Positions 33,292 to 46,206 of a DNA stretch of 64,000 nt are shown here, one piece after another. Position 1 is the stretch's first letter. Each line of letters opens with the position of its first letter. The translations under genes and the position numbers were made by a program. The notes under the pieces were generated by a model. That model searched no databases and was not told where the DNA came from. It saw only the letters and a list, made by a program, of their open reading frames with translations. Origin of the DNA: Blastobasis lacticolella (taxonomy: Eukaryota > Arthropoda > Insecta > Lepidoptera > Blastobasidae); contig LR990053.1 of the NCBI GenBank assembly GCA_905147135.1, forward strand, positions 12,501 to 76,500, read 5' to 3'.

Positions 33292-34011
33292 TGACTAACC
33301 TACCGTTGGGTTATGGTCAATGATTTTTAGATATTTAGATCTATCTATCTAGATTTATTGTGTAACTTACTGCTGTGAGTAATAAGTAGTGCCTGTTGTG
33401 TCGTCTTTAATTTTGTAATTTCTGTATACTTTATATTGTGTGCAATAAATTGTTAAATTAATAAATAATAATTTTTTGACATTATCAGTCCGTACAGGCC
33501 CGCCACAATGGCAGAAGGTATTATAGTACTTAGCAGGCTGGCTGGAGATCGCGGTGCTGAAAATATACAACAGAAAACGGTAAGCTACAGATTGTAGCAC
33601 TCGATAGGGTCTATTACAGGCGACAGGATTGTGGGACGTTTTTATTTTTGACACTACAATTTTATTTTTGAAATTTTTGTCTGTTCGCGCATCCCGAATA
33701 AACTACTGAAATAATTTTGATTCAGTTTTAATAGTTTGGTAGCTTGAAGTCCAGGGTACAATCTAAGCCATGTTTCATCTATCATGGGACCTCCCAGTAG
33801 TACTCATTAAAATTATTTCCACGCAGACGAAGTCATGGGCAAAAACTAGTGTATTTATAATATTTAATTCACTATGGACCTTGTATGTAATATTGTGTGT
33901 AAATTATTAATAAATGTGTACAAATCTATTAACCTTTGAAATGTAAATCGAAAAAATTTTACACTACGTAAAACATTACTTGACTTTTTTATTTTATTTA
34001 TTTATTAATAA
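33292..34011. other. No gene recognised
   Basis: AT-rich. The block CACGCAGACGAAGTCATGGGCA (about 33823) resembles the end of Lep1/Helitron-like repeats also seen near 42370. Nothing else supported. Confidence 0.35.
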
Positions 34012-34170
34012 TAGGCTTGCATTTGACCTCAACTCACCTGATGGAAAGCGACGATGAGGTCGAAGATGTAGCATGCGTGCCTAGAAGATACCTATTCACT
34101 CTTGATTTGAAGACCCCAAGGTTATACTTATCGGGGAACAATGACTCAGGGAGAGAGTTAGTACGAGAAA
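34012..34170 (-). repeat. LINE 3' fragment, same family as 26345-26640
   Basis: Shares the blocks ACCTGATGGAAAGCGACGAT, AGCATGCGTGCCTAG and CTATTCACTC with the 3' end at 26345, with divergence. Confidence 0.6.
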
Positions 34171-34484
34171 CGCTTAGTACGAGATGGTGGGACATCTACC
34201 ATAAATGGATGACGATCTTTTTACCCTCGTTGTTCGATAATAAAAAGGGCACGATGGAACAAGGTTGTGGAGCTCCTGGGAGCACTCACCGAAGTGAATT
34301 GGATAAAAGACCGACAAGCCGGCTACTCTACGACGGTGTCCCAGACCCAGAAGGCGAGACTCGACAAGCGAATCATCACCAATCAGTCTTTTGGCACGTC
34401 TGTCGATAGAGTCAAGAGCTTCCAGCTGATACTTGGTGACTTGTAACTAACGAATGTCATTAATAAATGATGATTATGCGCTAG

Positions 34485-34730
34485 AGTTCGTTGGCCGAGC
34501 GGTTAAGGTATCCGACCCGTAAGCGAGAGGTGCCGGGTGCGAACCCCAGTACCGCTATGCACCAATGACTCTTTTCTGAGCTATGTACATTAGTTGAATA
34601 CTAACCGATTCAGGCGAGTGAATGTGTAACCATGATTCAATCTGGACAGGTTCCCCTGGTAGCAGGGTAATGGAGGTCAGATGGCAGTCGCTCCTCTATA
34701 ATTACCTTATCTGCCAAATTCTGGATCACG
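34485..34730 (+). mobile_element. tRNA-derived SINE, family B (full copy)
   Basis: Head with A box TGGCCGAGCGG and B box GGTGCGAACCC, then a body containing GAATGTGTAACCATGATTCA and GGAGGTCAGATGGCAGTCGC. Partial copies of the body are at 47944-48060 (+) and 55345-55510 (-). The A/B boxes define an internal Pol III promoter. Not a functional tRNA: no matching acceptor stem. Confidence 0.78.
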
Positions 34731-35025
34731 GTCAAGGCACCGGGACATTACGACAAGATGATACGCAGAGTTCGGTGTTCAGGTTCAGTTCAGGTGTCGG
34801 CCTACCCCTAGGGGATGAACTCGCCAGTGTGAATACAGTGCTGCCGATTTGCAGTACGGATACAGTGTTCCGTTCCTATGGGGCTATGGCATTAATCACG
34901 TCGTACTACATCCGTGGGAGGAAGAGGTCGTGACAGCACCACCATTAGCAGCGGGGAACTGGTGGCGGTATCCACCGCGTGAAATGCTGCTTCCACGCGG
35001 CGTACACTGCGTAATACAACAGGCC

Positions 35026-35079
35026 GGCGCGGGTGGCGCGGGTGGCGCGGGTGGCGCGGGCGGCGCGGGCGGCGCGGGC
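35026..35079. repeat. 9-bp GC-rich minisatellite
   Basis: Six units of GGCGCGGGT or GGCGCGGGC in tandem. The translated glycine/alanine or proline runs are artefacts of the repeat. Confidence 0.9.
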
Positions 35080-35399
35080 ATATTCGTCACTGTCTCCCCT
35101 CGGCTAATTAGAAATCAGTTGAGCTATTGGAATGTATTTGTTCGTTTCAACAAAATTACGCTTATTTCCAGCCGAAGCCTAAGTGAAATAAATAGCCGTG
35201 ACGACTGGCGACAGAGAGAAAGTGGACTCGATTCCGATTAGATATATCTAATGAGGTAATAATATAAACTCAAAATTGTATGAATTTCTAATGCGCTGAC
35301 GCAGGTTTCTCAACGCACGATCCAGGTTGCGTTGGCGACGCAACTTGTGTTGACGACGCTTGATATAACCCACGCCTTAGACAACCCTACTACTGCTTA

Positions 35400-35872
35400 A
35401 TCCTCTGGACTCCATACAGAGACGCGCCGTACGAATTGTCGATGATCCCATACTAACACGCAAGTTGGAACCACTGGCAAAACGAAGGGACTTTGGCTCC
35501 CTGTGTGTGTTCTATCGGCTGTACAATGGGGAGTGTTCCGAGGAACTTTTCGATCTGGTGCTCAGAGCGCAATTCCGCCATCGCACCACCCGCCGTGGGC
35601 TGGGTACTCATCCTCACTACGTAGACCCTCTGTTGGTCACCACGCGAAGGTTCGAAAGAACGTTTCTCGCTCGTTCGGATGTGGAATGAGCTCCCAGCCA
35701 CAGTGTTTCCTTTGGACTATGACATGGGATCGTTCAAGAGGTATATTAGGGGTCTCTTCAGAGGCGGGCAACGCATCAGTGACTCCCCAGGTGTTGCTGA
35801 TGTCCATAGGCGGCGGTGACCACTTTCCATCAGGTGGCCCGCTTGCCTGTTTGTCTGCCGTATAACATAAAA
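35400..35872 (+). mobile_element. CR1/Jockey-type LINE 3' end (family C)
   Basis: Encodes the end of an RT protein in two frames: LDSIQRRAVRIV, LEPLAKRRDFGSLCVFYRLY, then after a shift VWNELPATVFPLDYDM. The 3' UTR contains GGTGACCACTTTCCATCAGG and GTGGCCCGCTTGCCTGTTTG and ends in poly(A). The UTR recurs, 5'-truncated, at 44757, 53430, 54190 and 57480 (-). Confidence 0.78.
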
Positions 35873-37423
35873 AAAAAAAAACGATATCGCTGTACTAGCA
35901 TGGAGTCGGGGTTGGATATACCATGATAGTGTAGGCATCGATCGCGTCCCCGGACCGGTCGGCCCGATATTTTTTAATTACTTAAGGAAAACCAACAGCG
36001 GTTGTTCAATTAAAAAGTAATAATAGCATTATTTTGGTCGAAGGTCGTGCCTACCGGTTGACTACGGATGGTCGAAGGACCTTTAGTTTGTTTTTATCTT
36101 TTGACTGTCACGCACGTAGGCGGCGTCCGGCGCGCCACGCCCGGCAATGTTTGCGGTTGGCCCTCCGCATAACGCAATGACTACTCGTCTGGTTACTATA
36201 CAGACAGTCTCAATAAACAGACCCCTAATTCTTTAGAATACCAAATCGCCGTTCCTTTTTCCCCTCATTTCTTGAAAAAAAAAAAACCGCTAAAGTATTA
36301 TGAATACGAAATTAAACTTGTAAATGCGCGGAGCGGTGACTGCCGAAAATTGTTTCCCCATTATCCGGCGAATTTACATAAATACAGGAGTGCGGGAGCG
36401 GGAGGGGAGTCCGCCGATGTTTAATATCAACCATTACGGAGGTCTTGTACGCGGTAATTGCAGAGCGCGGCCAACTTCGCCCGTTCCGTCTTATCGGCGG
36501 CGACACATGACTACAACTTGAGCGAAGCCTCGCGCCGCGTCGGCTGCCGCTTCCCACTCCATCACCTAATACCGTACGGCCGCGGCCGTTCGGCTATCAG
36601 CCACACATTTACGGGCGAAATTTAGTACAGATAGTAACATAGACGGTATCACGTCCCACCCTTTCACGAGCCGAATATCATCGAGTGCTGCGCTCGACGC
36701 TTTGTGCAGCTTGATTTTTCAAAGCTCGTTGCAAATGTTCGTTACATTTTATTTAATTGTCTTAGTAAAATAGATAAAAACGAGTAAAGTGCGAGTCGGT
36801 CTCGCATACGAAGAGCTCCTTCCGCAGAATATTAACACATACAATTTTGTTTAAGGTTTTTAACTATTATCGCGGTCCTTATTAAAATTTTAAAATCACT
36901 TGCAGTAACAATTTGCATATTTATGGATAGTGCAAGGGCTTCCTTTGAAGAAGCTGATGTTACAACTATTACAGCGTCGTTTACACATTTGCCTTTGGCC
37001 AATAGAGTGCAGCGGCACCGAACCCTGGGGAACTCCGGCCGCCGCCGCGTGGCTCCGTCATAAATAAGTATAACGCAAGGTGCCGGCGGCGTCGGCGGTG
37101 TCGGCGGCACCCGGCGCCGCACAAAGACCGTGAAAGGCCCATTGTTCCCGCGGGACCCTGCTCATTATAATTAACTTAGAATATCAGACGAGCCATTCAG
37201 GTGGCCGTAACAAAGACCTTGTCGCGCGCAACGCTCGCGGGACCCGCCGGAATTGATAACTGGGTCCTGCTGGGAACTTGGCGAATTGCTAGCTGTATGC
37301 AATTGAAGCTGTGGCCACAGCCGTGGTGGTTATGGTTAGTGTACTCGCTTTGTGTGCGGAGAAAGTAGGTTCCACATTCTCTGGACTTTTACTTGGTAGA
37401 ACTTCTTGTCACCTGTGCTGTGA
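35873..37423. other. No gene recognised; GC-rich patches
   Basis: GC-rich sequence near 36520-36600 and 37035-37130. Frames there are low-complexity. Confidence 0.4.
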
Positions 37424-37920
37424 GTATGTATGTATGTAATCTCTTTATTGCATCAATTTATAACATTACAGGAAATAAAAATTATACTGGACGGTAACTT
37501 GTTAAAAAGTTGCGCACCCTCATATGTGAACATTTTTTTTGCCGTAGTTCGTTCAGATCTTCGGAAGTACAAGATAGTTGGCGCGTCTTGTGGAGCGTTT
37601 AGACACTTGCCCGACTTTAGTGAAAGTGATTGGTATATTGATATTTTTATTTAAGATTTTCCAGATTAGTGTACACATACAGTAATTATATAATTCTTTA
37701 GTGTTCATTATGTTCGTTTCTTTATATATTTTGTCAGTGGGTGTGAGATATGAATAATGAAAAAGGATTTTTATCAATTTGTTCTGTATGACTTGTAGTT
37801 CGGACAATTTTGTTTTAGATGCCCTACCCCAGTGAATTTACTTGAATCAATATTACTTCTTATATTCCTGAAGTTTTACAGTGAATATCTAATCTTTTAT
37901 TTAGTGCATTATATTTGGCA
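37424..37920 (-). mobile_element. LINE 3' end
   Basis: On the minus strand, an RT C-terminal frame (ELQVIQNKLIKILFHYSYLT and later RRANYLVLPKI, then after a shift GAQLFNKLPSSII). It is followed by GCAATAAAGAGATT and a (TACA)n tail at 37424-37440. Confidence 0.65.
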
Positions 37921-39705
37921 GATCGTCTAAGATGTTGTCTACTAGCGAAGGTGGTGTTAACTTCCGGCATAGGCACTACAGTGTCTTTCTTTCTTCTTTG
38001 TATGACATTATGGTGGAACAGACATACGCTTCATCGGGGCCTAGCTGAACTTTGGGTTGTCGAGTCAGCGCAGTTAGTAACTTACTCATATTGTATGATA
38101 AAAGCTTATTTTTTACTTTTTTGTTAACTGTTGTCGGTTTTTTTTATAGTGAATTTCATTTTCAATCGGTGATTTCAGGGATATGAAACGCGTAGCCCAG
38201 GTACAGGGGTATGAAGGTGAGTAACGCGTACGATAGATGACGCTGCCGGGTGGTAAGAACGCGGTAACAAGCTTCACAACTTTTGATGCGTGAAAAATAA
38301 ACTAACAAGCTTGACTGTTATCTGTTTACTCGCGAATACTCGCGATTATGCGAGTGGAGAATACCTCTGCTAATATGGAGGAGACTCAGGTCCTGCAGTG
38401 GAAATAAGGAATATTACGGACTGCTGATGTGATTGGAGGACAATCCTTCCTGTACAAAATAAATTAAAAACCAAGTTAATGGAAATTGTAACATATAGGC
38501 TTATGTTTCAAAAATATAGGGATGTAAATAAATGTTACATACCTGTTAGAATTTAATATGTTTTTGTTTGATTACTTACTTATCTACTCGTATATGTATA
38601 TTAAGGTAAGTACCTGCTATAGAGTAGTAGGTACCGGCACAATCGGTTTTTTAATTGCAGTTAATCTTAATTATTAAATCGGCCTCGTGATTTCTAAGGA
38701 CAAATTCTGCTACTTTTATACTTTAGGATTTCTCGTCACTGACCTATTTAGATTGCCCACCGTGTCATAGAAATACAATTGGTTGTGCTACCTCGGACGA
38801 CTTTTGTCAGGTTCGCATCGGATGCAGTACGTCCGTGAGCTCCCACCCGTCTCCCGAGCCGGTCCGTCACGCCGCCGCAGGCTTCGCGGCGCCTCGCCTG
38901 CTGAATATTTATTTATGATAATCCGTAATGATTTATACGCGCATTCCTTGGCTAATAATTTTTTCGCCTTATATTCTCGCGCATCAAAGTCAACATAACG
39001 AATCGAGGGTGAAGAAGGGGCCGACTACCGCTCGGCGGCTTCTGCAAACGGTTAGTCAGCGAGAGACGAAGTTAGGGGCTGTGTTTTGAAATGTTACATT
39101 TTCGATTTCTTTCGGTGAGGGTGCGAGACGTTCAGTCATGCCCGTACTATTTATTTTATTTAATGCATTTATCTATTGCGTAGATCATAAGCGGCGTCGA
39201 GATTGGATACTCAGACAGCTGAGCACATAAATGGTCACTACAATAATTATAGAATAGAATAGAAAACATTTATTTACACATAATAACACGACAAACACTC
39301 CAGAGCCATGCATAAAAAAAAGGTAAAAAAAGGTAAAAAAATGCACAAACAAAAAACAAACTACATGAAATGATTAAATAATAAGTCAATGTATGTTGAA
39401 AAACATTTGACACACATCCTAACATTGGTGTTGTAATAATAATTAGTACAGCGATAGCTGAGCTAATGAGCTTAAAAAATGACAAAATGTTATAAAACTA
39501 GTTGGCTGATGCTCGCCATCTCTACCGCGATGGCTGAATGTGGGGCTTTCCGACGAGACTTTGCCTACTAGAAACAAATACTAAACAGAGAAGTTAATTC
39601 CACACTCTGTAGTGGTAAATAAATAAAATGCGTTTACTTTCCTCTACAAAAATTTGCATTGCTTGCCAGCCATTATTATTAATTAGTAAGTAATATAGGC
39701 TACGT
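37921..39705. other. No gene recognised
   Basis: AT-rich sequence with a short GC-rich part at 38815-38905. 39240-39300 has the TTTATT-rich look of a reversed LINE tail. No exon supported. Confidence 0.4.
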
Positions 39706-39961
39706 GGCCGTGTGGTGTCCGGCAGAGTAGAATAGCATCAACCCTTTACACTCGTGAGTGTCGTACGAGGCGACTAATGTTTTCGAGGCAAAAGATCAAG
39801 AGTCTCCGTAATCTGGAAAATGGGCAGCAGCATTTTCCATTGTTATATTTAAACACTGCGAACTCCAACCCGCCTGCCAAGCGTGGAGATTATGGCAGTA
39901 ACCTCCCCTTTCGTGGGAGAGGGCCTAAGTCCTGCACTGGACTGTTATGATGTATGATGAA
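39706..39961 (+). mobile_element. Retroposon of about 260 bp (copy 2)
   Basis: Same family as 20786-21049. Flanked by ATAGGCTAC and ACAGGCTAC, a probable target duplication with one difference. Confidence 0.75.
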
Positions 39962-41074
39962 TACAGGCTACTACAGTTAACAAACATATCAGCTGACTTC
40001 TCGGCGTAACTAATCCCTAGGAGGATTTGCAACCACCTACGTGCGTATCTGTTACATTGCGTGAAACCTGATAATCTGTCTGCAATATACATTATTGACT
40101 ACTGTTACCGTTTTCCCTCAGGTGAGTCGCCACTTAGATAAACTGAAAACCGTCGGTTTGTTTGTCCACGGAGCTGTTTGCTCCCGCGGCCGGGTAACGA
40201 CGCGAATAGAATTTAATTAAGGCTGCGGCTGCCGGCGGCCGGCGGCGGGACCGACTTATTTATCGGCGGTAATCTTATTCTATCGATAAAAAATATATAA
40301 CGGTTTTTAGTCGGTTTTATTAACCTTTTACTTGGCAGTCTTGTTCTTAGCAGCAAACGGGAACTTTGTTTCTGTGACATGGGATGGGCAGCGGTGAAGA
40401 ATTATTATTATTATGCTCTTTATTGCACAAAACACATTAGAAACATAGTCACAATACAAAGTACAAAGGCGAGCTTATCCCTAAAAGAGATCTCTTCCAG
40501 ACAACCTCACATTCCATGAAGAGACCAAATGTCGGGGTGTAAATTTTAATTGAATTAACATGTGTAATATCTTTATTTCTACAAACATTTAAATACATAT
40601 AATACAAAATAATATAAATACCTATAAATATAATATTCATACATATACTATAGGTACTATCAGGTGAGTAAAGAGAGAAGTGCTCTTTTAATAGATATAA
40701 GAATAAGAATAGAATAAGGTAGACAATGATATTACAGGTGTGCTGTGCATGTCATTTGTCCTTATAATGGTATCATCATCATCATCATCACCACATCACA
40801 TCCCATAAAAGTCCACTGCAGGACTTAGGGCCTCTCCTATGAAAGGGGAGGGTATTGTTTCTCCACGCTTAATATAATGGCATGTATTCATGTAATTATG
40901 ATGTCCTTGCCGACGGTGGCTGCTTTTCATCAGCCGGACCATAAGACCGTGTGCATCTCTAGGCAATAAAAAAACTACACAGCCTAAGAAGCGATGGCTT
41001 GACGTTGACCAAAAAACTCACCAACCATCCATGGAAGAGCAAGCGGACCCCGGACCCTACCATCGAGCAACATG
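39962..41074. other. No gene; partial 260-bp retroposon at 40771-40868 (-)
   Basis: 40771-40868 is a 3' fragment of the 260-bp family in reverse orientation, starting with an expanded (ATC)n tail. 40400-40440 resembles a reversed LINE tail. Nothing else supported. Confidence 0.5.
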
Positions 41075-41082
41075 ATAATTAT

Positions 41083-41906
41083 TAGAGATGAAACGGATTG
41101 TGGTTTGGCCGGATACCGGATACCGGATATCCGGCCAGCCTCTTAGCCGGATAGCCGGATATCCGGCGGAACTTAGTCTCTGAACAAGTTTGTGCAAGCT
41201 GTAATCGTGGGGTGGGACTTTAGACGACTGCATGTGTTTACATGATTTCAAGTCTTCCTTCAATGAGAATAACTTGAACGTTGAACTGAACAATTCTTTC
41301 GACCTCGAAAGGATTCGTAGTTTCGAAATACGGGCTTACACAAGGCCCCCAGCATATCGGAGGATAAATGTATTTGTACATTACCTCTAAATATAGAGAA
41401 ATTTGTATTTTTATCCAGTATAAACTTTGATTGACTTTTGGAAAAAATGGTATACTAAACAACACTTGTCAAAACAACACATGACAGAAATGTGTTGGGT
41501 GTCACCCTGTTGGGTGTCACCCTGTTGGGAAAATTACGTAGGTATCTAATGTCCGCACTCGTGGAAGTTACAAAGTTGCATATATCCCAGAGTAAATTAG
41601 AGAACGCCGAATGCGATGGTATGGGCATGTGCTCTGTCACCCCAAAGACCACTATGGTGCAAGTAGCCCTAAATTTGTCGACGACGACGTGCTGTCGCGG
41701 AAGGCCCCACACGCCACCTGGCTGACAGCGGTCCAACAGGACCTGAAGGATAATATCATTGATGCGGCTACTGCTCAGAGAAATTAAGGAAGCCGATGAG
41801 CAAAATCATTTTTATGGGATTATCAAAAAAAATTTACTATCCGGTAGTAAATTAAGGCCGGATAGGCCGGATACCGGATAGCAACCGGATATCCGTTTCA
41901 TCTCTA
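41083..41906. mobile_element. TIR element with CCGGATATCCGG subterminal repeats
   Basis: Inverted ends TAGAGATGAAACGGAT (41083 on + and 41906 on -), followed on each side by clusters of CCGGATAC and CCGGATATCCGG. ATAATTAT occurs on both sides (41075-41082 and 41910-41917), but offset by 3 bp on the right, so the target duplication is not certain. The interior contains a LINE fragment (41590-41788). Confidence 0.65.
41590..41788 (+). pseudogene. LINE C-terminal fragment inside the TIR element
   Basis: One frame reads RERRMRWYGHVLCHPKDHYG and continues to WLTAVQQDLKDN before a stop: the RWxGHVxR...W domain at the end of RTE-like LINE proteins. Two copies of GTTGGGTGTCACCCT lie just upstream (41495-41525). 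Confidence 0.6.
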
Positions 41907-42059
41907 ATAATAATTATGCTATTTTAGTTCTGATAATGCACTTGCGTTTCCGCATTTATCTTACATTTGACCTAAGTGCGCGAACCTAATGAAGGCGACG
42001 ACTGTTACCGCATTCCATCAGGTATGGATTGTCTATTGTGGTATTTTCTACTAATCCTA

Positions 42060-43110
42060 CAAATATTATTTATAAATTGTTACTCCTTCACACAAAAGCT
42101 GCTGAAAGGATTATGATGAAATTTTGTAGTAATTTAGCTACAATGTAGTGTAATGTGTGCACAGAACAGCACAAAGGGCTATATTTCATCCTGAAATTCA
42201 ACGTGGTACCCGTGGAAACGGGTGCGGTATATAATACAAAACCCCTATTGAATGAATTTGATTGAATGTACTTTAGTTTTAACATGTTATACCGATCATT
42301 GATGATATTATTACAACTTGTCTAATATAAATGCAGTTAGCGCAATAAAATCTGTCTATTTCTATGTAAATCCCGAATTTTACGCGGACGAAGTCGTGCT
42401 CAAAATGTAGTCCTAATAATATTATAAATGAGAACGTTTGTATGATTGATTATTACTCAATCACGAAAAAGTTGCTCAATGGATTTGGATTAAATTTGCC
42501 ACACAGATAGTTTGAAATAGGTATTAACATATAGGCTACAATGTATTGAAGCCCACGCGAAGGTTGTTGCGGGCGAAAGCTAGTATTGTATATTCTACTC
42601 TGCAAGACACCTCACAGTTGATTGTATACCGTCTTTCAGAACCTGTGCTGCGTCAAGCATAAGTGCAGTGCAAAGTCATTCGCGTGGCAGGTGTAATCCA
42701 TTGCGAGTTTAGTCCGCGGCGCGCTTGACGAACGTCCAAAACTGGCAGCAATGGATTAGAAACCAGAGTTGTCACGCGGTTGACCGAGCGCGGTGCCCAC
42801 GTAATGCAGTGCAGGAGCTTAATCACGGGACGCGGGCCTCGCGGGGGGCCCGGGACGCGGGACGCGGGACACTGCACGAGTACCGGCGCCATGCATCACT
42901 ACATAGTATAAAACAAAGTCGCTTTCTCTGTCCCTATGTCCCTTTGTATGCTTAAATCTTTGAAACTACGCAACGGATTTTGATGCGGTTTTTTTTAATA
43001 GATAGAGTGATTCAAGAGGAAGGTTTTTAAGTAAGAAAAAAAGGGTAGGCAAGGGTAAAATAGGTGTACGCGTACGAAGTCGCGCCGGGTCCACTAGTAT
43101 TTCATAAGGA
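42060..43110. repeat. Lep1/Helitron-like repeat fragments
   Basis: Blocks such as TAATATTATAAATGAGAACG, GCGGGCGAAAGCTAGTA (about 42570) and GTACGAAGTCGCGCCGGGTC (about 43075) have the look of short non-autonomous Helitron-like repeats common in Lepidoptera. A GC-rich stretch (42715-42890) separates them. Boundaries cannot be set. No gene seen here or up to 43990. Confidence 0.4.
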
Positions 43111-44756
43111 TGAGAAGGACGTATGTTTCCGGTCGCTATTGATTTTGGCCCGTTTATCGGTCTCTGGCCATCCGGTTGGCTTTTCCGGGTCAATGCGTGC
43201 GGCCGGTTTCTTGTCCCATTCCGTTACGTATCATCTCCTTGTTCTAGCGTACATCCATGACCCATGACTGTTTATTTTCGATTTCACAGCTTGAAAGTGA
43301 ACACATCACTGCTATTCTACGTTATTGTGGCCTGGTGACTGGAGCTGCTTTCTATCGGGTGGACTGTCTGCGCGATTAAACTACAGTTGCATTAATGTGT
43401 GTAGTCTAAGCTCATGTATTTCAGAATCTGTGTCTTGAATGAATGAATGAATTTGTTAGATAACATAAACAATTTTAATATATGGACTGAATTGTTACTT
43501 ACTACATTGAAAAGATAAAAAGGTTTCTTGGGATGGTGATTGATATACTTACGCGCATGGAGACCCAATCTAATATTAACGACTGTTCTACGCGTTAAAT
43601 GAAGAGTCACATGTCTAATTATGGTTTTATTCACACTTAATATATTACACTGATAAATATTATTAACAGCATTAAATATACTAATTAAGTTTAAATTCCT
43701 CCATATCCGTTGCTGTAGCCATATAAATTGTTTCTGCTGTGAAAGGGCCATCTAAAAAAGGAACGTAGGTAGAACTATTTTAGAATAATATATGTTTCCT
43801 AATAGCCATGGTTTACATTTCGTAATAAGATAAATCATTGTCTCCCTCTCTATTCATAACCGCATTTCGAGCATATCTAATTATAAAGAAGCAGCGGCTT
43901 AAAATTTGTCCAAAAGTATTTAAAGGAATACTTTAGAAAATTCATGGGCGGGGTTCATACCGCGTTACAAAATACCTGCACTGCCATCTAGTTACAATAA
44001 TGGAAAAGCGGCGCGGATCGCCAGCGGCACGCTCGTCGCCAGCACCAGCGGCGGCTCGCCAGTCGCTGACAACGTCACGGATATCAGTGAAACGAACACT
44101 ACGGTAGACGGAATTACTGAAATATGAGTCATATTGCCCGAATTTGTATTAGACGGATTCGAACACAAAACTGCTACAGCCGCGCGTCAGATCAGTCAGA
44201 TCACTTGTTCTAGTCGACCGGCACTTGTTCGTAACGCTGTTGTCATGCTGCGTAGGCCATAATTCTCGGAATCGCATCAACGAGCTTAAAGTATAATGTC
44301 AGAGAGGATCTAACTAACCTTTGGCGCCGAGGATGACGTCATTGCTGTAGGAACTCTTGCGGAAGTCGAGCGGGACGTAGTAGTTCCACGCGCGGTCCGA
44401 GAGCACGGCGCCGCTGGAGGCCGTTATCACCTGCTCCGACGTGAAGTAGCCGAGGCCCATCACGAATGCGCCTTCCACCACGTGCACTAGATTTACACTG
44501 TATACTTTGTGTCGGCCTCTGGTTGTTAATTAGTGCATAACTGAATCCAAAGTAGTTGAATTGGTAAGGTATTACAGGAATTGGATAGTCAGTCAAAATA
44601 CGAGTACGTAGTTACCATCATCAGCCTAGCAGTAAATTCCAGCATCTGCTGCTACCGGCAAACTAAGTAATTACTGTGCCAGTACGAAATTAAAAATTTA
44701 CCCATTGGCAATACATTTGATGTTGCTATGTCTGTAGGCAGAGGTAGCCACTTTTT

Positions 44757-44908
44757 TACGGCAGAGAAACAAACTTGATGGAAAGTGATCACCGCCGTCT
44801 ACGGACATCAGCAACCCCAGGGGAGTTACCAATGGTTGCCCGCCTTTGAAGCCACTTTCCATCAGGTGGCCCGCTTGCCTGTTTCACTAGCATATAACAT
44901 AAAAAAAT
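44757..44908. repeat. Inverted pair of family C LINE 3' fragments
   Basis: A minus-strand piece (TGATGGAAAGTGATCACCGC, then GACATCAGCAAC) sits head to head with a plus-strand piece (CCACTTTCCATCAGGTGGCC, then GCTTGCCTGTTT). Lies in the intron between exons D and C of the aldehyde oxidase pseudogene. Confidence 0.65.
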
Positions 44909-44959
44909 CACAGCTGGAGATTTCAAGGTACCATATGTTATAACTTATATAAAATCAAT

Positions 44960-46206
44960 ATATATCTGATTTATAGATATCTGTGAATCCATCGAAATGC
45001 CAGGCTATCTTATTGGGCAGTTCTCGGTTGACTGGTCGCATTGACTTGGGTGCTATCCCATCAGTTTGTTACAATAATATTGTTGTCCCATTTACCTCAT
45101 GTGTTAAAGACCTAGGCCTGTATATAGACAGTACACTGAGTTGGTCGGATCAGGTGACTGAAGTAAGCAGGAGGGTAACTGGGATATTGCGTTGTCTATA
45201 TCGATTTAAATTTTTTTTGCCTTCTTCTACTAAAATTTTACTCATTAAATCCCTTATTTTACCTATATTAGACTATGCTGATGTTTGCTACTCCGACGTA
45301 AATCAATACGTAAGACCAATTGAATAAATTGGATCGTCTCCTTAATAATTGTATTCGTTTTATATGTGGACTTCGCAAATATGAACACGTTTTAACCTTT
45401 CGTGCTAAACTGAAATGGCTCCTGATTAGACACCGCCGCAATCTGCGAGTTCTTTGTCTCCTTTTTTCCATTCTCAACGACCCGGCTGTCCCTGAATACT
45501 TGAAGTGCAAGTTTCAGTATCTCAGTGATACTCACGAGCGCAACCTTAGACATAGACATAGACAGTATTTTATTCAGATCTTCATTACATCCTTAACCTA
45601 AGGTAAGTACAGTAAATTACAATTATTGAAAATTACATAAGACCAGCCAGTCCTTCGACCTTCGATCATCTGATACTCTCTGCTTAAACCTTCCCATTCA
45701 CCGTACAGGTTTTCTTTCTAACTCGTTTTCTTTAACAGCAGTTAGACTGTGGAATGACCTCCCGGTAGATATTAGACGATCCTCTAATAAGTATGCCTTC
45801 AAAAAAGCGGTTCGTGAGCATTTTTTAAATAATTTGTAATGCCTACTCAAAATTATTACTATTATTATTGTTTTTTTTTTTCACCATCATTCCTTGTGTA
45901 GTGGTGATAACTACTTCGATCGCCTATTCTTGTTTGTTTTCTGTTTTCTTTTTCTTCTATTTTCCTTGTCTGTGAAGTACTATCAGTTTTTGTTTGTGAA
46001 TATTTGTAAATTTGCTCAAATTTTTGCAAAATATTTTTTAATGTGCTAATTAGTTAAGTTATTGTTTCTGTGCATTTTCTATGTTTTTGTACCGCCTTGA
46101 ATTTGTCAAACCATCAGCTCACTGGTTGACTGGTAGATAAAGCTATGAAGCTTTAAGTCCGCCGTTGTACGTAACAGTGCATTAAGTTTAAATAAATAAA
46201 TAAATA
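44960..46206 (+). mobile_element. CR1/Jockey-type LINE (family D, copy 2), in the aldehyde oxidase intron
   Basis: Plus-strand RT end: SKCQAILLGSSRLTG, VKDLGLYIDSTLSW, ILPILDYADVCYSDV, a frameshift near 45310, then LLNNCIRFICGLRKYEH, and after a small insertion RLWNDLPVDIR...FKKAVREHF. The 3' UTR matches 32285-33062 (GACTGGTAGATAAAGC, TTTAAGTCCGCC) and ends in AAATA units. Opposite in orientation to the host gene. Confidence 0.8.
45548..45662. mobile_element. 110-bp insertion inside the family D LINE
   Basis: Interrupts the LINE frame between HERNL and RSSDTL. ACCTT occurs at both edges (45543-45547 and 45658-45662), a likely 5-bp target duplication. Starts AGACATAGACATAGAC. Class unknown. 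Confidence 0.55.

Noticed and set aside
34485..34560. Possible tRNA gene (plus)
   Set aside because: No matching acceptor stem; continuous with a SINE body repeated elsewhere.
34849..35241. Gly/Ala-rich 130-codon frame
   Set aside because: Produced by the 9-bp minisatellite at 35026-35079.
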